Notes: generated by a model from the sequence alone, not told the origin. A stretch of 64,000 nt of DNA from Hybos culiciformis (GCA_964007475.1 OZ023273.1:148835308-148899307); one strand, 5' to 3'; counted from the first letter of the stretch, positions 13,865-24,996 are shown. Program-made: numbers and translations.

Positions 13865-14538
13865 CAGGCCCAGGAAGAGTGGATTCAGTAGGATCTTCTG
13901 ACATGGGCCTATTAATTAATTTTCTTGACACTTTCACGTTCGCAACAAACATTCTGGTGGTTCATTATTACGATTTCAAAATATTAGTGAAATATTTATT
14001 AAGCTTTTAGTTGTACCCAAAAGTTGAAATTATTATACAAAAGTTTATTAAGCAGTAGTTACTACTTGGTTAGTACTTAGTCGTATTTCACGTTTTTAAA
14101 AGTTTTTTCTCTAAAATTGATTTAACCTCATTTAGTTTTTTGAATTCCATTAAAACTACAGACTTTTCATTAGATCTTACTTATAGATCCTATATAAGTA
14201 CTTGGGTACCTAAAGGGCTTCCAGTTTTTCAAAGCCATTCAGCGGGACAATATGTGGAAAAATCCTACGTACCTACCACCGATAAATAGAAAAATCGTCG
14301 GAAAAGAGACAATTAATTCATTTTAAAATTTTCTTTAATTATTAGTTCAGCTTCGACATTTTCGATTAACAAGCTATTACGCGATATTCATTAAGCTAAA
14401 AATTCTTTCAGATGTTGAATTTTCATGTAAACTTTAAATTTGTACATGCTTTTTTGTAAATTTCATACAGAATCTTTTTTATAAATTTGGTTCTGGGCGG
14501 GTTTTTTTGTGCTTAAGCGAGACGTCGGGATAAATAAC

Positions 14539-14563
14539 TTTCGACGGGACAATTCCGTCGAAA
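14539..14563. repeat. Perfect 9-bp-stem hairpin
   Basis: TTTCGACGG, a 7-nt loop (GACAATT), then CCGTCGAAA. It sits in a GC-rich patch (about 14.50-14.60 kb) with repeated GGGACAA/CAGGAC words, probably part of a degraded mobile element. Confidence 0.6.
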
Positions 14564-15164
14564 ACAGGACGCCTGGACGCCCTAGGTAGGTACCTACCTA
14601 CTTAGCAAAAATGTAAATAATAGAAGCTGTCTATTTTGTCTGAAAAATATCAATTTTAAGTAAGAGCAAATGTCATTGAATGGTTCCCATCTACAAACCA
14701 ATCCAAAATTAGAAGCAGAAAGTTACTCAAAAGAAAATACATAGAAAAGAATTTAATCCTAACTACGTACTGCGAAAATAGTGGAAATAAAATTTATGAT
14801 TTATGATCTAAAGTTCAGGTTCCACTTATATTACAAAAATATGTATATTAAAATTTAATAGCAATCTCTATTGTCAATCACAAAATTCAATATTATGGTT
14901 CCTCTTCGAATATTGAAAAAAAAAAAAAAATAAATAAATAAAATCATCCCATTTTTATTTTTCAACTAAAAAAAAAAATTAATTTGCGATAAAATTCATC
15001 TGTCTGTGTATATTTTTAGTTCAAGGTTTAAGTTGAATTAATAATCGAATTAGAGCTTAAGCTTTGTTGGCGAATTAAGTGTAGGTGGTAAGTATTTAGT
15101 ATAACAAAAAAAAAATGATAAAAATTTGTTTTTTTTTTTTTTTCTTTTTCGGAATAGCCACATA

Positions 15165-15493
15165 CAGGCTCAGACGCCGTGGATTTTATCACGACGACGA
15201 CTTATCGCGACTGAGCTGTGGAAAACGTGACGACCGCGCGGCGACGGCCCAGTCAGTCGATTCGAATTTTTCCGAAAAAAAAATTTTTCGGTAAAAAATT
15301 CAAAGCAAAAAAGAAAAAAAAAATTTTTTTCCTGATTTTTGAAGCAAATTCTTACGGCGCAACTGATTTTTGAAGCAAATTCTTACGGCGCAAATCCACG
15401 ACTAGCCGCGTAAAATTCAACGACGACGACTAATCGAAAAAAGACGCGGCGCGACGACGGATCGGCTTATTTTTTTGACGGCGTCTGAGCCTG
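15165..15493. mobile_element. hAT-like MITE, 329 bp, with intact 8-bp target-site duplication
   Basis: The ends are perfect 16-bp terminal inverted repeats, CAGGCTCAGACGCCGT and its complement at 15478-15493. They are flanked by the direct repeat GCCACATA at 15157-15164 and 15494-15501. CAGG...CCTG ends plus an 8-bp duplication are the hAT superfamily signature. There is no transposase ORF, so it is non-autonomous. The inside is GC-rich near the ends (repeated CGACGACGACT words) and holds a 31-bp tandem duplication at 15332-15393. It is related to the element at 19545-19926 by its termini. Confidence 0.9.
15332..15393. repeat. 31-bp perfect tandem duplication inside the MITE
   Basis: The unit starting CTGATTTTTGAAGCAAATTC occurs at 15332-15362 and again at 15363-15393 without mismatch. 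Confidence 0.9.
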
Positions 15494-16662
15494 GCCACAT
15501 AAGCTTTACAAAATTATTTACATTTCCAAAAAAAAAAAAAAAAAACAAACAAAAAAACAAGCAGATAGATCTTCTTATCTTAAATTAGCGGTTCAAAAAA
15601 CAAAATTTTCATTTTTATCAGCAGGAAATATTAAGAGCTTTTGTTTTTTTTTACATAAATCTGTTCATTTCATAATAGAGTTGCATTAGCAGATTAGCTA
15701 TACATTATTTATTATATATAATAATAAAAAAAAAAATCAATTAAATTAAAACAACAATAAAAAATTTATAACGAAAATTGTTTTTGTTTTTTTTTTTTTT
15801 CATAATTTTTAAAATGCAACAAAAACAAAACACATAAAATAATAAATTACCGGAATGTATTCGATTTTCATTTTTCCTTGACTAGAAAATTGTGTAGAAT
15901 AAAAAAAAAAAACAAAAAAAATTAAAAAAAAAAGAAAGAAACTTTTTAACTTTTTTACTGCTAAAAAAAACTTAAAGAATTAACTTTTTTTTTTTATTAT
16001 TTTTTACTTAAAAATTATTATTTAAATTTAAATTTATCACTTAATTTTAAATCACACTTTCAATTTGATATTATTTTTTTTTTCCTTCAAATGAATATTA
16101 CATTTTTATTTTTTTATTAATTAATTTTGCGAAAAAAATTTATATTTTCTTAAAAGATTAAAACCTTTTTTTTTTTTTTTCTAATTCTTATTTCATTTTT
16201 TAACTTTCCTTTTTTTTTTTTTTACACACAGCAGAATTTAGAGTAGGCTTGAAATGTCAAAAAAAAAAAACAAGTATAATAAGAATGTTTTTTTGTTTTT
16301 TTGGCAAAAGTGTGGTGAATTCTTATTTGAATGAAATAATTTTGTTGAAATTTTTTTTTTTTTGTTTTGTAAACAAAAGTTAAATTTACAGGTAGAGAGG
16401 TAAAATATTTGTTTAACCCGTTTATGATGCATGGATCAGATCAGATTTATTTTAATTATTTTTATTTATTTATTTATTCTTATTACAATAAAAAAAACCA
16501 TTCAAGGTTTATACAAATTATTGTCAGAAATATATCAATTTAGAACATATTTAATATTCGTTATTATTATCTATATTTATAATTAAAACTTTGAAACTTA
16601 AAAATTAATACGTATTATGTTGCATACATTCTATTTTAATAGGAATAAGAGAAAAAAACGAA

Positions 16663-17113
16663 GGTACTTTTCCGTTAGCCGGGCGCTTTTTGCGGCGCAA
16701 AATAATTTTACGGCGCACATGTATGGCGCGAAAAATGTTAGTGAAAACTTATGGTAATTTAAAATGAATAGTTTTTTCGTGTATCGGGGGACGGCTGCCG
16801 CCTCCCTATTGCACCTTTTTTTTTTTTTTATTTTGCCTTGGCGCGCTTCGCTCGATGCGAAGGGGACGGGTATCCTGTAAATTTCTGCACAACAGTCCCC
16901 GTCCCATTCGCATCGCGCGAAGCGCGCCAAGGCAAAATAAAAAAAAAATAAAAAAAAAAGGTGCCCTAGGGGGTTCGGCAGGCGTCCCCCGATACACGAA
17001 AAAACTATTCATTTTAAATTACCATAAGTTTTCACTAACATTTTTGGCGCCTTAAATTTGCGCCGTAAAATTTTTTTGCGCCGCAAAAAGCGCCCGGCTA
17101 ACGGAAAAGTACC
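16663..17113. mobile_element. Foldback DNA element, 451 bp, GC-tipped, with 8-bp target-site duplication
   Basis: Two arms of roughly 205-210 bp (16663-about 16872 and about 16906-17113) are inverted copies around a spacer of about 30 bp. The ends read GGTACTTTTCCGTTAGCCGG and its complement. The element is flanked by AAAACGAA at 16655-16662 and 17114-17121, an 8-bp duplication as made by hAT, P or Merlin transposases. The arms are GC-rich at their tips (GCGCCGCAAAAAGCGCCCGGC) and near the centre, unlike the host DNA. Arms differ at only a few sites, mostly around 16705-16730 and 16792-16806. It encodes no protein; ORFs inside are mirror images of the arms. The termini are not a classic CAG hAT end, so the superfamily is unsure. 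Confidence 0.9.
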
Positions 17114-17235
17114 AAAACGAATTATATGTTTATTCAACGGTTTCCAACATGCTTAAAATTTCGCTACAGATGTTTAAACTAAAAATGTCATAAGAATGCA
17201 ACATGACTTAGTTTAGTTCACACCTTCTTTCACGA

Positions 17236-17490
17236 AAGAATGAACCAACGAGAGACGCAGGATTGACCACAGACGACAATATCACTATATCACCTGAGAA
17301 CATAGTCGGCGAAATGTTACAAACCAAGACCAAGTGGGAGGTAGAAGAAAGGCTCTTCAGGAATATCCTAAAAAAACGCAAGGTGGTCCCGTTAGTAGTT
17401 ATTTGGCAGCTAAGAAGGTTCAGGGTTTTAGTCGGTAGACCAATGTTAATTTGGAGTCCGATACTTCATTTCGGTTAGGAAGTATAAAAA
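17236..17490 (+). mobile_element. Probable 3' tail of a non-LTR retrotransposon (ORF2 C-terminus)
   Basis: A frame running from about 17242 encodes NEPTRDAGLTTDDNITIS followed by PENIVGEMLQTKTKWEVEER, then a basic end. The pattern 'PE-x-I-V-x-x-ML ... W-x-x-V' resembles the extreme C-terminus of R1/I/LOA-type ORF2 proteins, from memory of the family. The downstream words GGGTTTTAGTCGGTAGACC and GGAGTCCGAT are also in the style of such 3' UTRs. No reverse-transcriptase core is present, so the copy is a severely 5'-truncated, inactive remnant. It could instead be an unrelated degraded ORF. Confidence 0.4.
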
Positions 17491-19544
17491 TTGAAAAATT
17501 TTATGAAAAATAGTATGTAGGTACCTTTAAATAAATGGACCTAATAAAATTAACACCTGATGGGCCTTTCACAATATCCTGAATTTATCAACAAAACAAA
17601 AAAAAATATCAAGTTTAATTTTATTTCATATTGTATTTTTTTTCCGGGCTAATTCAATTCTTTTCCAGTTATAATTAAGGTTAATATGTGAATGTAAACA
17701 TATTAATTCTCGACTGAAGAATGCCGCCCTTAAACACTATTAAAAATTGTTCGAAATACACATTTTAAAGACATTTTATTTCAGTATTTAATTTTTATTT
17801 TTTTATTTATTTTTTTTTTTTTTATTTATTTATTTTTTTATTTATTTGTCAACTTATTCGTACATAAATTATTCGAATTCTAGTTTTGAGTGATTTATAT
17901 TTTTATACCTAGTTACATCAAATTATTTCCAAATAATTTACCTTCCGATCGAACCTAATATGCCTATTTCATTTTTACATCCATCGCCGACAAAATATAT
18001 TGTAGTTTATTTTGAATCTCAACTTTTTTGCATAGGTACAAAAATTATCAGAAAACAAAAGTAATGATTTACGATTTGATTACAGTGTTGCGTCATATGT
18101 TTATGAAAAATGTTATAAAACTTAATTAAACTCAAAATACTATCTAATAAATTGATGAAAAAAACTGAGGTAGGTACCTAGTAAGAAACGTATAAAATGA
18201 TTTTAACAAAATTTGATCTAAAACATCTTTACAACGAGATAATTTGCTTCAAAAATTTATTTGACATGTTACATGTCGTATGTACGTACCTATATCTAGC
18301 TATGTATAATTATTTATTGTTTTTAAAATAAATCTTTTTATATTTCATGCATGCGATTATTTATGTATAGTATAAACTTATACATACACTTTTTATTTAT
18401 TAATCTATTTTCAATCCAAAATTTCTTAAATAGAAGCAACACATTTCTATTCAAGTATTTACTTTTTTTTCTTTTTAAATTGCAAAAGCAAGAAGACAAT
18501 AATAGTTTTTATTCAATGGCTAGGCATATTCAAAGTCCAATTTTTTTGTTTTGCTAGTTACTTTATCATTTAAATAGATACTTAACTTAACTACGCAACT
18601 TAAGTAGATATTTATTACAAATATTACTTCGTATAAAGATTATACATACCTAACCAATTCAATTTGAAGGAATAACATTGTAAAAGTTTAATTAAAAATC
18701 TACAAAATTGGAAAAAAAAAAACTTTAAAACATGTAAATTGGCTTTTGTAAAACAAACAATTTATTTTGCGTGAAGTGAATGAGAAATCACTTCTTTTTT
18801 TTTTTTTTTGACTTAATAATGATGACATAATAATTTTGTATTTTTTTGTAACTATTTTTACTTTACCTTATTTTTTCTTTTGCGGACGTCAGGCGACGGC
18901 ATTTTTTTTTTTTTTGTAGTCGGTAACAATCTCTGATTAAAGTTTTTAAAGTATAAAAATGTGCTGAATCTTGTACTTAATACTGTTGCAAATATTTATA
19001 AAATTTATTTTTTTTAATTGAACTTATTTAAATCTGCACTGTAAATTCAAATTCACAAATAAATTTATTGAAAATAAAAACTACAGAATAAATAAAAAAT
19101 AGCTAAGACTTTGAACCCGTTTTGATGAGAATTTACTTATGTTTGTTTTTTATATCACTTTATTAAAGCACAACTTTTTAATAAATTCAATTAATTTCAA
19201 TTTTATTAATAGGTAAATTATTTTAAATTATGCTTTGCCTTTTTTTATTTATTTTATTTCGTACAAAAAAAATAACAAAGCAGAAAGCAGCATTAAAAAA
19301 GAAAAATACAAAATTAAACTAAATGAAATAAAATGTAAAACTAAAAATAAGTAAACGAATGCGACCAAAACAAAACAGCAGATGGTCGTGGTGACAGTGG
19401 TGACTTTTATTTTATCTACCACAGCAAAGGCGGAAAACTACAATTTTTGTTTGTTTACAATTTATTATTGTGTGTGGGCTTATGGTATTTTTTTTTTTTG
19501 GAACGGGGCCAAAAAAATCAAACTTTACTGCAACACATTGAGGG

Positions 19545-19926
19545 CAGACTCCGACGCCGACAAGGAAAATACGCCGTGCGCTGACCGCCGCAAACCATTT
19601 TTTGGTTCGCCGCCGCAAAACATTTTTTTCGAGATTTCAGTGCGTACGCCTTGCGCCGCATTTTTATATTTTGTATCGGCGTGCTAAAAATTTTTCTAAT
19701 ATTTTTTTGGTTAATTTTCTTTTTTTCGTTTTTTTTTTTTTTTTTTTTCGTTTTTTTTTTTTTTTTTTTCGTTTTTTTTTTTTTTTTCGTTTTTTTTTTT
19801 TTTTTTTTTTGCTCTTTCTTTTTTTTTTTTGTTTTGCTTTTTTTTTAGCACGCCGGTAACGCCGCACGCCGCTGAGTTTTTTTCTAAGCGCGTCGCCGCA
19901 GCCAAAAACTCGTCGGCGTCGGTCTG
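19545..19926. mobile_element. hAT-like MITE, 382 bp, with intact 8-bp target-site duplication
   Basis: The left end CAGACTCCGACGCCGAC pairs with the right end GTCGGCGTCGGTCTG, with a 2-nt indel. Both sides are flanked by ATTGAGGG (19537-19544 and 19927-19934), an 8-bp duplication typical of hAT insertion. The ends resemble those of the element at 15165-15493 (CAG-CTC-GACGCCG), so the two are probably one family. The middle (about 19706-19850) is a poly-T tract broken by regularly spaced CG, a (T)n-CG minisatellite. All ORFs here are low-complexity artefacts (poly-Phe or poly-Lys). Confidence 0.87.
19706..19850. repeat. T-rich (T)n-CG minisatellite inside the MITE
   Basis: Runs of about 15-20 T separated by CG or GC dinucleotides, repeated at least four times. 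It probably expanded by slippage after, or within, the MITE. Confidence 0.75.
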
Positions 19927-19997
19927 ATTGAGGGCATTAAATATTATCATTATGGCATATGTATAGTCTATAGTCACTATTCACTTATTTAAATCTC

Positions 19998-20019
19998 AGC
20001 CATAGCGACTCCTATGGCT
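19998..20019. repeat. Short perfect hairpin
   Basis: AGCCATAG, a 6-nt loop (CGACTC), then CTATGGCT. It lies between the MITE and the LINE fragment; no function can be assigned. Confidence 0.6.
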
Positions 20020-20214
20020 TATGGATGAAAAAAATAGGTTGTCAAAACAGATAATAGTCAATAGTGCATTTTTAAATTTTTATTTTTTAATTTAAAAAAT
20101 TAAACAATTTTATTAATGTCCATTTAAAATTTTTTATGGAAACAAATAAATATTTATTATTAGTTGTACAAATATTTTATTTAGGTCAAACTAATCCAAC
20201 TTTCTTTCCAAATT

Positions 20215-21123
20215 AGGAATTCGCCGATGACACTAACTTGGTAGCATGCTACGATTTTATTAATAGGAAATCAGCATCTTCAAATGCTGTAACTACTAAA
20301 CGAAATTTTTTTTGAAAAGTAGCATAAATCACGACCTTTCCAAAATTTCACAATGGGGTCTTCTCAACAGAGTAGAGTTTAACGTATCCAAAACTCAATG
20401 CTGCCTAATTTCCAGAAAGCTGTCAACTTTTGATCCCAATTTCCTTTTCAAGGTGAAAGTATTGGCAAATCTGGAAGCCAAGACATTTAAGGCTCGAAAA
20501 TAGCTTCCGATCTTAGTTGGAAAATTCATATTTTCGAAACGGCATAAAACGCAGCGAAATGTCTTGGTTTTCTAAAAAGATGTAAACAATACTTTTCCCC
20601 CTCTGATCTTTTCAACATTTACAAATCCTACATTCGACCGAAATTAGAATATAATTCGCACGTATGGGCTGATGCTCATAAAACCGATCTTGAATACCTG
20701 GACAAAGTTCAGAGAAGGGCTATTAGATTGATAAAACGTATACGTGTTCCCTGGAAGTAAAGGCCCTACTTCCTCCACTTCAAGTATTTTCACGCTAAAC
20801 ACGTACCGCTTCAACGTCACACCCATATTTCGTCAAAATTCCCAGATGTGATAGAACGAGCTTCGGAGATTCGTTTTCAGTTCGCACCTCGAGAATGTGG
20901 AATGCTCTCTCATCAAAATTGTTCCCCACAGCTGGCGGACGTTTGATTTACGACTTGCGCCGCTTTAAGAAGAGTGTAAATGATTTCCTACTAACTGTCC
21001 CACTTTTTAATCCCGTCTAAACTTCCTGTCCCCATTACCAAATCCATACTTCTTATAGTATAAAAGGTATCCCACCTAGTCATTTGGTAACTTTAATAAA
21101 AAAAAATAAAAATAAAAAAAACA
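20215..21123 (+). pseudogene. Decayed Jockey/BS-like non-LTR retrotransposon 3' end (reverse transcriptase fragment)
   Basis: Coding remnants in shifting frames follow the order of a LINE ORF2 C-terminal half. FADDTNL at 20222-20245 is the catalytic FADD box. Then come ISQWGLLNRVEFNVSKTQ (about 20342-20400), SDLSWKIHIFETA (about 20508-20545), SYIRPKLEYNSHVWADAHKT and LDKVQRRAIRLIKR (about 20627-20740). The stretch RTSRMWNALSSKLFP with a final DLRRFKKSVNDFL and a stop codon lies at about 20884-21020. Several frameshifts and stops break it, so it is a dead 5'-truncated copy. An A-rich tail (AATAAA-type runs, about 21095-21122) marks the 3' end. Clade assignment rests on remembered motif style; a CR1-like origin is the alternative. 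Confidence 0.85.
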
Positions 21124-21846
21124 ATGCTGGGTTTTATCAGGTGAACCTGATTTAACTCTAATTTAACTCAAGTTTAATAAAGCAGCTACATTTTTGTATA
21201 ATAAACCTCCTTTAACTCAACAACTACAATTTTTGAATATTTGCGAAACTTTTTCACTAGGTGCAAAATTATATTATCACTATGATAATTATTAGTTTAA
21301 ATAACTAAGCTATTAAGTTATATAGGTACCTGTAGGTTTTAATTTGTATACTTTAAATATATTAGATTCTAATTTGTATGCTTTTCCGCCATATGTTAAA
21401 CAATATTTTCTGAACTCTTCTAATCAAAAAAATTTCAATTTCACCAATTATTTCTCCTTTAAATTAATTCACCATTCAACAATTGTTTGCCTGCCGTTGA
21501 AAAATTTAAAATCATTTTTGTAAATAATTTCTCATTGATGAGTTGAGTGGTTGTTACAAAACTTAAAAAAACTAAAAAAAAAAAACAAAGAAAACTGGGT
21601 TTAATTAATTTTTAACTAAATTTGAAATTAATAAATATAAGTTAATAATATTTTAAAAGTACAAAAAAAAATCAAGATTAAATAAGAAATTAGAATTGAA
21701 GACCTTGAAAGAAATTATTATTATAAAATAAAATAAAACATTGATTTGATTGCTAGGCTGCAGGCTGTTAAAAATAGAAAATAAAAAAAACGCTAACAGG
21801 ATTTTAGCATAGTACAGAAAGGAGATTTTTGTTTTAATATATTTTA

Positions 21847-21909
21847 TTAGCACGCAGCATCATCGTCAGGTATAGCTTGTCCCTGCTTCCAACTTAATAT
21901 TCTGATAAC
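21847..21909 (-). CDS. Candidate orphan terminal coding exon (20 codons plus stop)
   Basis: On the minus strand the acceptor-like TTTCAATTTAG is followed by an open frame ending SWKQGQAIPDDDAAC and TAA. AATAAA overlaps the stop codon. The 63-nt stretch is near 45-50% GC inside very AT-rich DNA, which suggests selection on coding sequence. I do not recognise the protein. Its left edge is 57 bp from the CKS start codon on the other strand. Any upstream exons must lie at higher coordinates, across or beyond the CKS gene, and I could not find them. It may be the 3' end of a gene containing CKS in an intron, a pseudogene piece, or a chance ORF within the CKS 5' region. Confidence 0.4.
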   Translation of the reverse strand, partial: VIRILSWKQGQAIPDDDAAC

Positions 21910-21965
21910 CTAAATTGAAAGTTCAGATTGTTCAGAAGACTACAATAGAAAAAAAAAAAACAATA

Positions 21966-23054
21966 ATGAGCGCAAAGGAAATTTATTATTCAGAAAAATA
22001 TTACGATGGAAACTATGAATACAGGTAAGATTTTTTTTTATGGTTTTGAATTTTTTTTTTTTTGAAAACCAGCTGTCATTTTTATGCAGATGCTTGATTT
22101 TTCAATTGGGGAAAACGTTTTTTTCTTTTTTTTTTAAATAAAAATTCATAAGATTAGAATTTTTTATTGAAATTTTGTTTCCAATTCTATTTTAAGCAAT
22201 TTGTAGATTAACATTTTTTGTTTTTGCTTGTAACAAAAAAAATTGCAAAATACCTATAGCGGCGTGCAAAATACCTATTACCTTAACTTCCTATGTTTTT
22301 TTTTATGAATGCCATAGGTATGTATAATAATATTAACTATCCATCAATATAACCAAGTAAAGTATCTACCATCTACATGAATATGGATGTTTGCATCAAA
22401 TATCTACTATAATTGGTTATTTAAAGTGAACTAATGTAGACTAGGTACCTAACTATGTTTTTGGTTCTTTAGACCAAAGTGTTATTTTATATCTCGCGTA
22501 ATAAAGAAGTTTTCAATTTTTTTTTTTTTTAGATGTAGATCAACTAAATACCTACCTATTTTCCATTCAACTCTGAAGCATAAAGAAGGGATACCTATAA
22601 AATTTATTCTGATATGATTTCTATTGAATTATGCTTGATTTTCTTAAGATACTAGTTAAAGCTACATTCCGTACTGTCTATGTATGAATTAATTAAAAAT
22701 AATATTACCTACCTTGATGAAGTCCTTTTTCTGAGTATTTTTCAAATTTAAACGTTTTAAATGTTTGATTCCATCATAGTAGAGTCATTAAAAATTTTAA
22801 ATATTTGCTTTGCTTTATAGGAAACATAATCAAAAAAAAATTATTTAACTCTAAATCTTTTCATTGTGAATTTTAGACATGTAGTTTTACCCAAAGAACT
22901 ACTCCGCATAGTACCGAAATCGCATCTTATGTCCGAAAGTGAATGGCGCGCTATTGGTGTGCAGCAGTCAAGAGGATGGATTCATTATATGATACACGGA
23001 CCAGAACCACATATTCTTCTATTTCGACGTCCAATTACAAATGATGTAAAATAG
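21966..23054 (+). CDS. Cks: Cyclin-dependent kinases regulatory subunit (CKS), 2 exons, 78 aa
   Basis: Small adaptor that binds the CDK C-lobe and docks phosphothreonine on CDK substrates, needed for cell-cycle transitions. Exon 1 is 21966-22024 (donor AG|GTAAGA) and exon 2 is 22877-23054 (acceptor AATTTTAG); the intron is 852 bp. The intron splits the Arg20 codon after EY, which as I recall is the conserved site in animal CKS genes. The protein starts [12 protein letters not shown], carries [19 protein letters not shown] (36-54) and [14 protein letters not shown] (59-72), and ends at the usual length. Anion-site residues R20, S51, W54 and R71 are all present, as is the HxPEPH hinge, with Gly where the human protein has Glu. 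The start follows from the conserved N-terminus; the context CAATAATG is ordinary. It is CKS1/2-like; I cannot choose between fly-type Cks30A and Cks85A from sequence alone. Confidence 0.97.
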
Positions 23055-23159
23055 ATTTTATTCCAGAATTGTGTTTTTAACATTTAAGTCAATATTATTT
23101 TTATTAACTAATTTTAATAATTTACAATTATAAGATAAATTAACTTTTTTAAAAAAAAA

Positions 23160-23165
23160 AATAAA
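23160..23165 (+). terminator. Likely CKS polyadenylation signal
   Basis: First canonical AATAAA downstream of the CKS stop codon, about 105 bp into the 3' UTR. Many AT-rich alternatives follow, so the exact cleavage site is uncertain. Confidence 0.45.
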
Positions 23166-24948
23166 ATCGAAAAAGAATTGAAAAATCAGTAAAAAATAAT
23201 AGGTTTTAAGCTAACAAGTTTAATTTTATATTATATTTTTTTTTTAGTTTATTTTTAATTTTGTGAATGTATAAATCTGTCAATATAACTTTTAAAAAAA
23301 CAAAAAAAAAAATAGAATCTGAACAGAAAACACATATCCTCATTATAAGAAAGTGTTAAAGTCTAGTTAATTACCTCTGTCTTTAATTTTATTTTAAATT
23401 GGTTTGTATTTCCAATATGAATAACATTTTTATTTTAATTTGTAAATAGAATATAAATACAGAATTAAAATTTATTTAAATTCATTATGTCGTAATTTTC
23501 CATGATGAACATTTTGATATTTCGATTAAAAAACTATTCGTTTGAATTTCACGATTAGCTCTAATGGATATATTATATTTTATATTTATGTAGGAGATAA
23601 TTTAAAGTAACCGACCGTCGAGAACTCGTTTTAACTTTTACGATGTTGAGTTTATGACCTATCTTACGCGTCAGTTATGTCGCGCTTAACTTTAGTTCTA
23701 ATCAAGATTTTATTAAAAAAAATTTAAATTGTACGAATATCCTTATTAGAAAAGTATAATTAAAACATTTTAAGTAAAAAAGAAATTGGTAAGCCATTAA
23801 TTACTTAATTAGTCCTTTTTTTTCTTTGGAAAATTGCAGCAAGTAGTAGAACTCCGGTGCCTCTGAAATTTATAAGTAAAATTTTAAAAGTAAATTTTAT
23901 ATCAATGAAATTTTTAATTATGTTTAATTTCTTTTATATTATTAAAATATTTGTAAAATTCTATTGATATTAATATATTAATATAAAAATATGTGGGATG
24001 CCCTACATAGAGTATTAAATTTAAGAATAAAAATATAATGATCTTAAGTATAATTATTTTTAATTTTACAAATAAATTTATGATTATTTTTCTTTTTCAT
24101 GGTCAGTTAACTTTTTATTTTTCCTTATGATTTCTTTATAACAATATCTTGTAACTGATTTTTCCTTCTTTTTTTTTCATTTCGTCAAAAATATTTTTAT
24201 TAATGTTTGATTCAAATTTAATAAATTTGTCATTTATTGAGAATTTTGTGATAAATGAATTTTTTATTTAAAAACATATTTTTTTATATAGGTATAAATT
24301 TTAAGTAAATATCTGATTTTATAAATAATGTATTTTGATTATCTTCGGGTTATCGATGCTTATGGATTATTTTAAAGAAATTCTCTTCTATTTCTACTTG
24401 AATTGAACATAAAGTTGAATTGTTGAATAAGATTTATTTCTCATTCTCACTGAGTTCGGGATAGATCAATTAATGGTAATATCGAAAAATTTTAAATTAT
24501 TAAAACAACAAGAGTGGAAACTATATATTGAATTGAAACAAAACAAAAAGTGTAAACAATATAGGTCAAAGGGTCTAAAATTTTTTAAGTAAAGTCTTAA
24601 GAAAAATATTTTTTCTACAAAATAAAACCATTGTTATAATATCTACGTACCTATTTACTATTTCAAAAATTTTATTGCATAAGTTTTTTTTTTATGAAAA
24701 TCTCTTAATCAAAACCTTAAATATAGATGTCAATATTATATCAATAGTTTGCGTAATAGGAAAAGTTGTGATATTGTTGTACCTATATAAAAGTCGTAAA
24801 ATACAAATTGCAACATTGGATAAAACATCTAAAACAAATCTGAAGTACCTACGATGAACACTTTGCAACACTTGTGTAAAAAAAATAACTGGATTGATCT
24901 ACAATTCATAATAAATTCAATAATAAGTAAAATAAAAAAAATCCTTGG

Positions 24949-24996
24949 ACCAAGTTAAGACACCTAGTAACTACCAAGTTAAGACACCTAGTAACT
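24949..24996. repeat. 24-bp perfect tandem duplication
   Basis: Two identical adjacent copies of a unit starting ACCAAGTTAAGACACC. Confidence 0.9.

Larger units (their letters stand above)
13000..15156. other. Intergenic interval with degraded repeats
   Basis: No coding exon seen. From 13.78 to 14.6 kb there are patches of above-background GC: a second copy of the short dispersed repeat (13798-13864), a 45-bp segment bounded by AGGCCCA/TGGGCCT (13866-13910), and a hairpin at 14539-14563. These look like pieces of old transposable elements. The region just right of 12992 should contain the apyrase promoter and 5' UTR, but no TATA box or initiator can be singled out. Confidence 0.5.

Noticed and set aside
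16631..17055. Three overlapping ORFs of 66-99 codons on both strands sharing peptide segments
   Set aside because: They are mirror translations of the two arms of the foldback element; symmetry, not coding, explains them.
19382..19687. 101-codon ORF starting MVVVTVVTFILSTTAKAENYN with a signal-peptide look
   Set aside because: It runs into the MITE left end and its second half is transposon sequence. No splice or homology support.
19602..19977. Several ORFs of 65-88 codons on both strands (poly-Phe or poly-Lys)
   Set aside because: They are translations of the T-rich minisatellite inside the MITE, not genes.
21124..21210. CAGGTGAACCTG palindrome with TTTAACTC repeats after the LINE tail
   Set aside because: Too short and diverged to define an element; possibly a small MITE remnant but no ends or target duplication seen.
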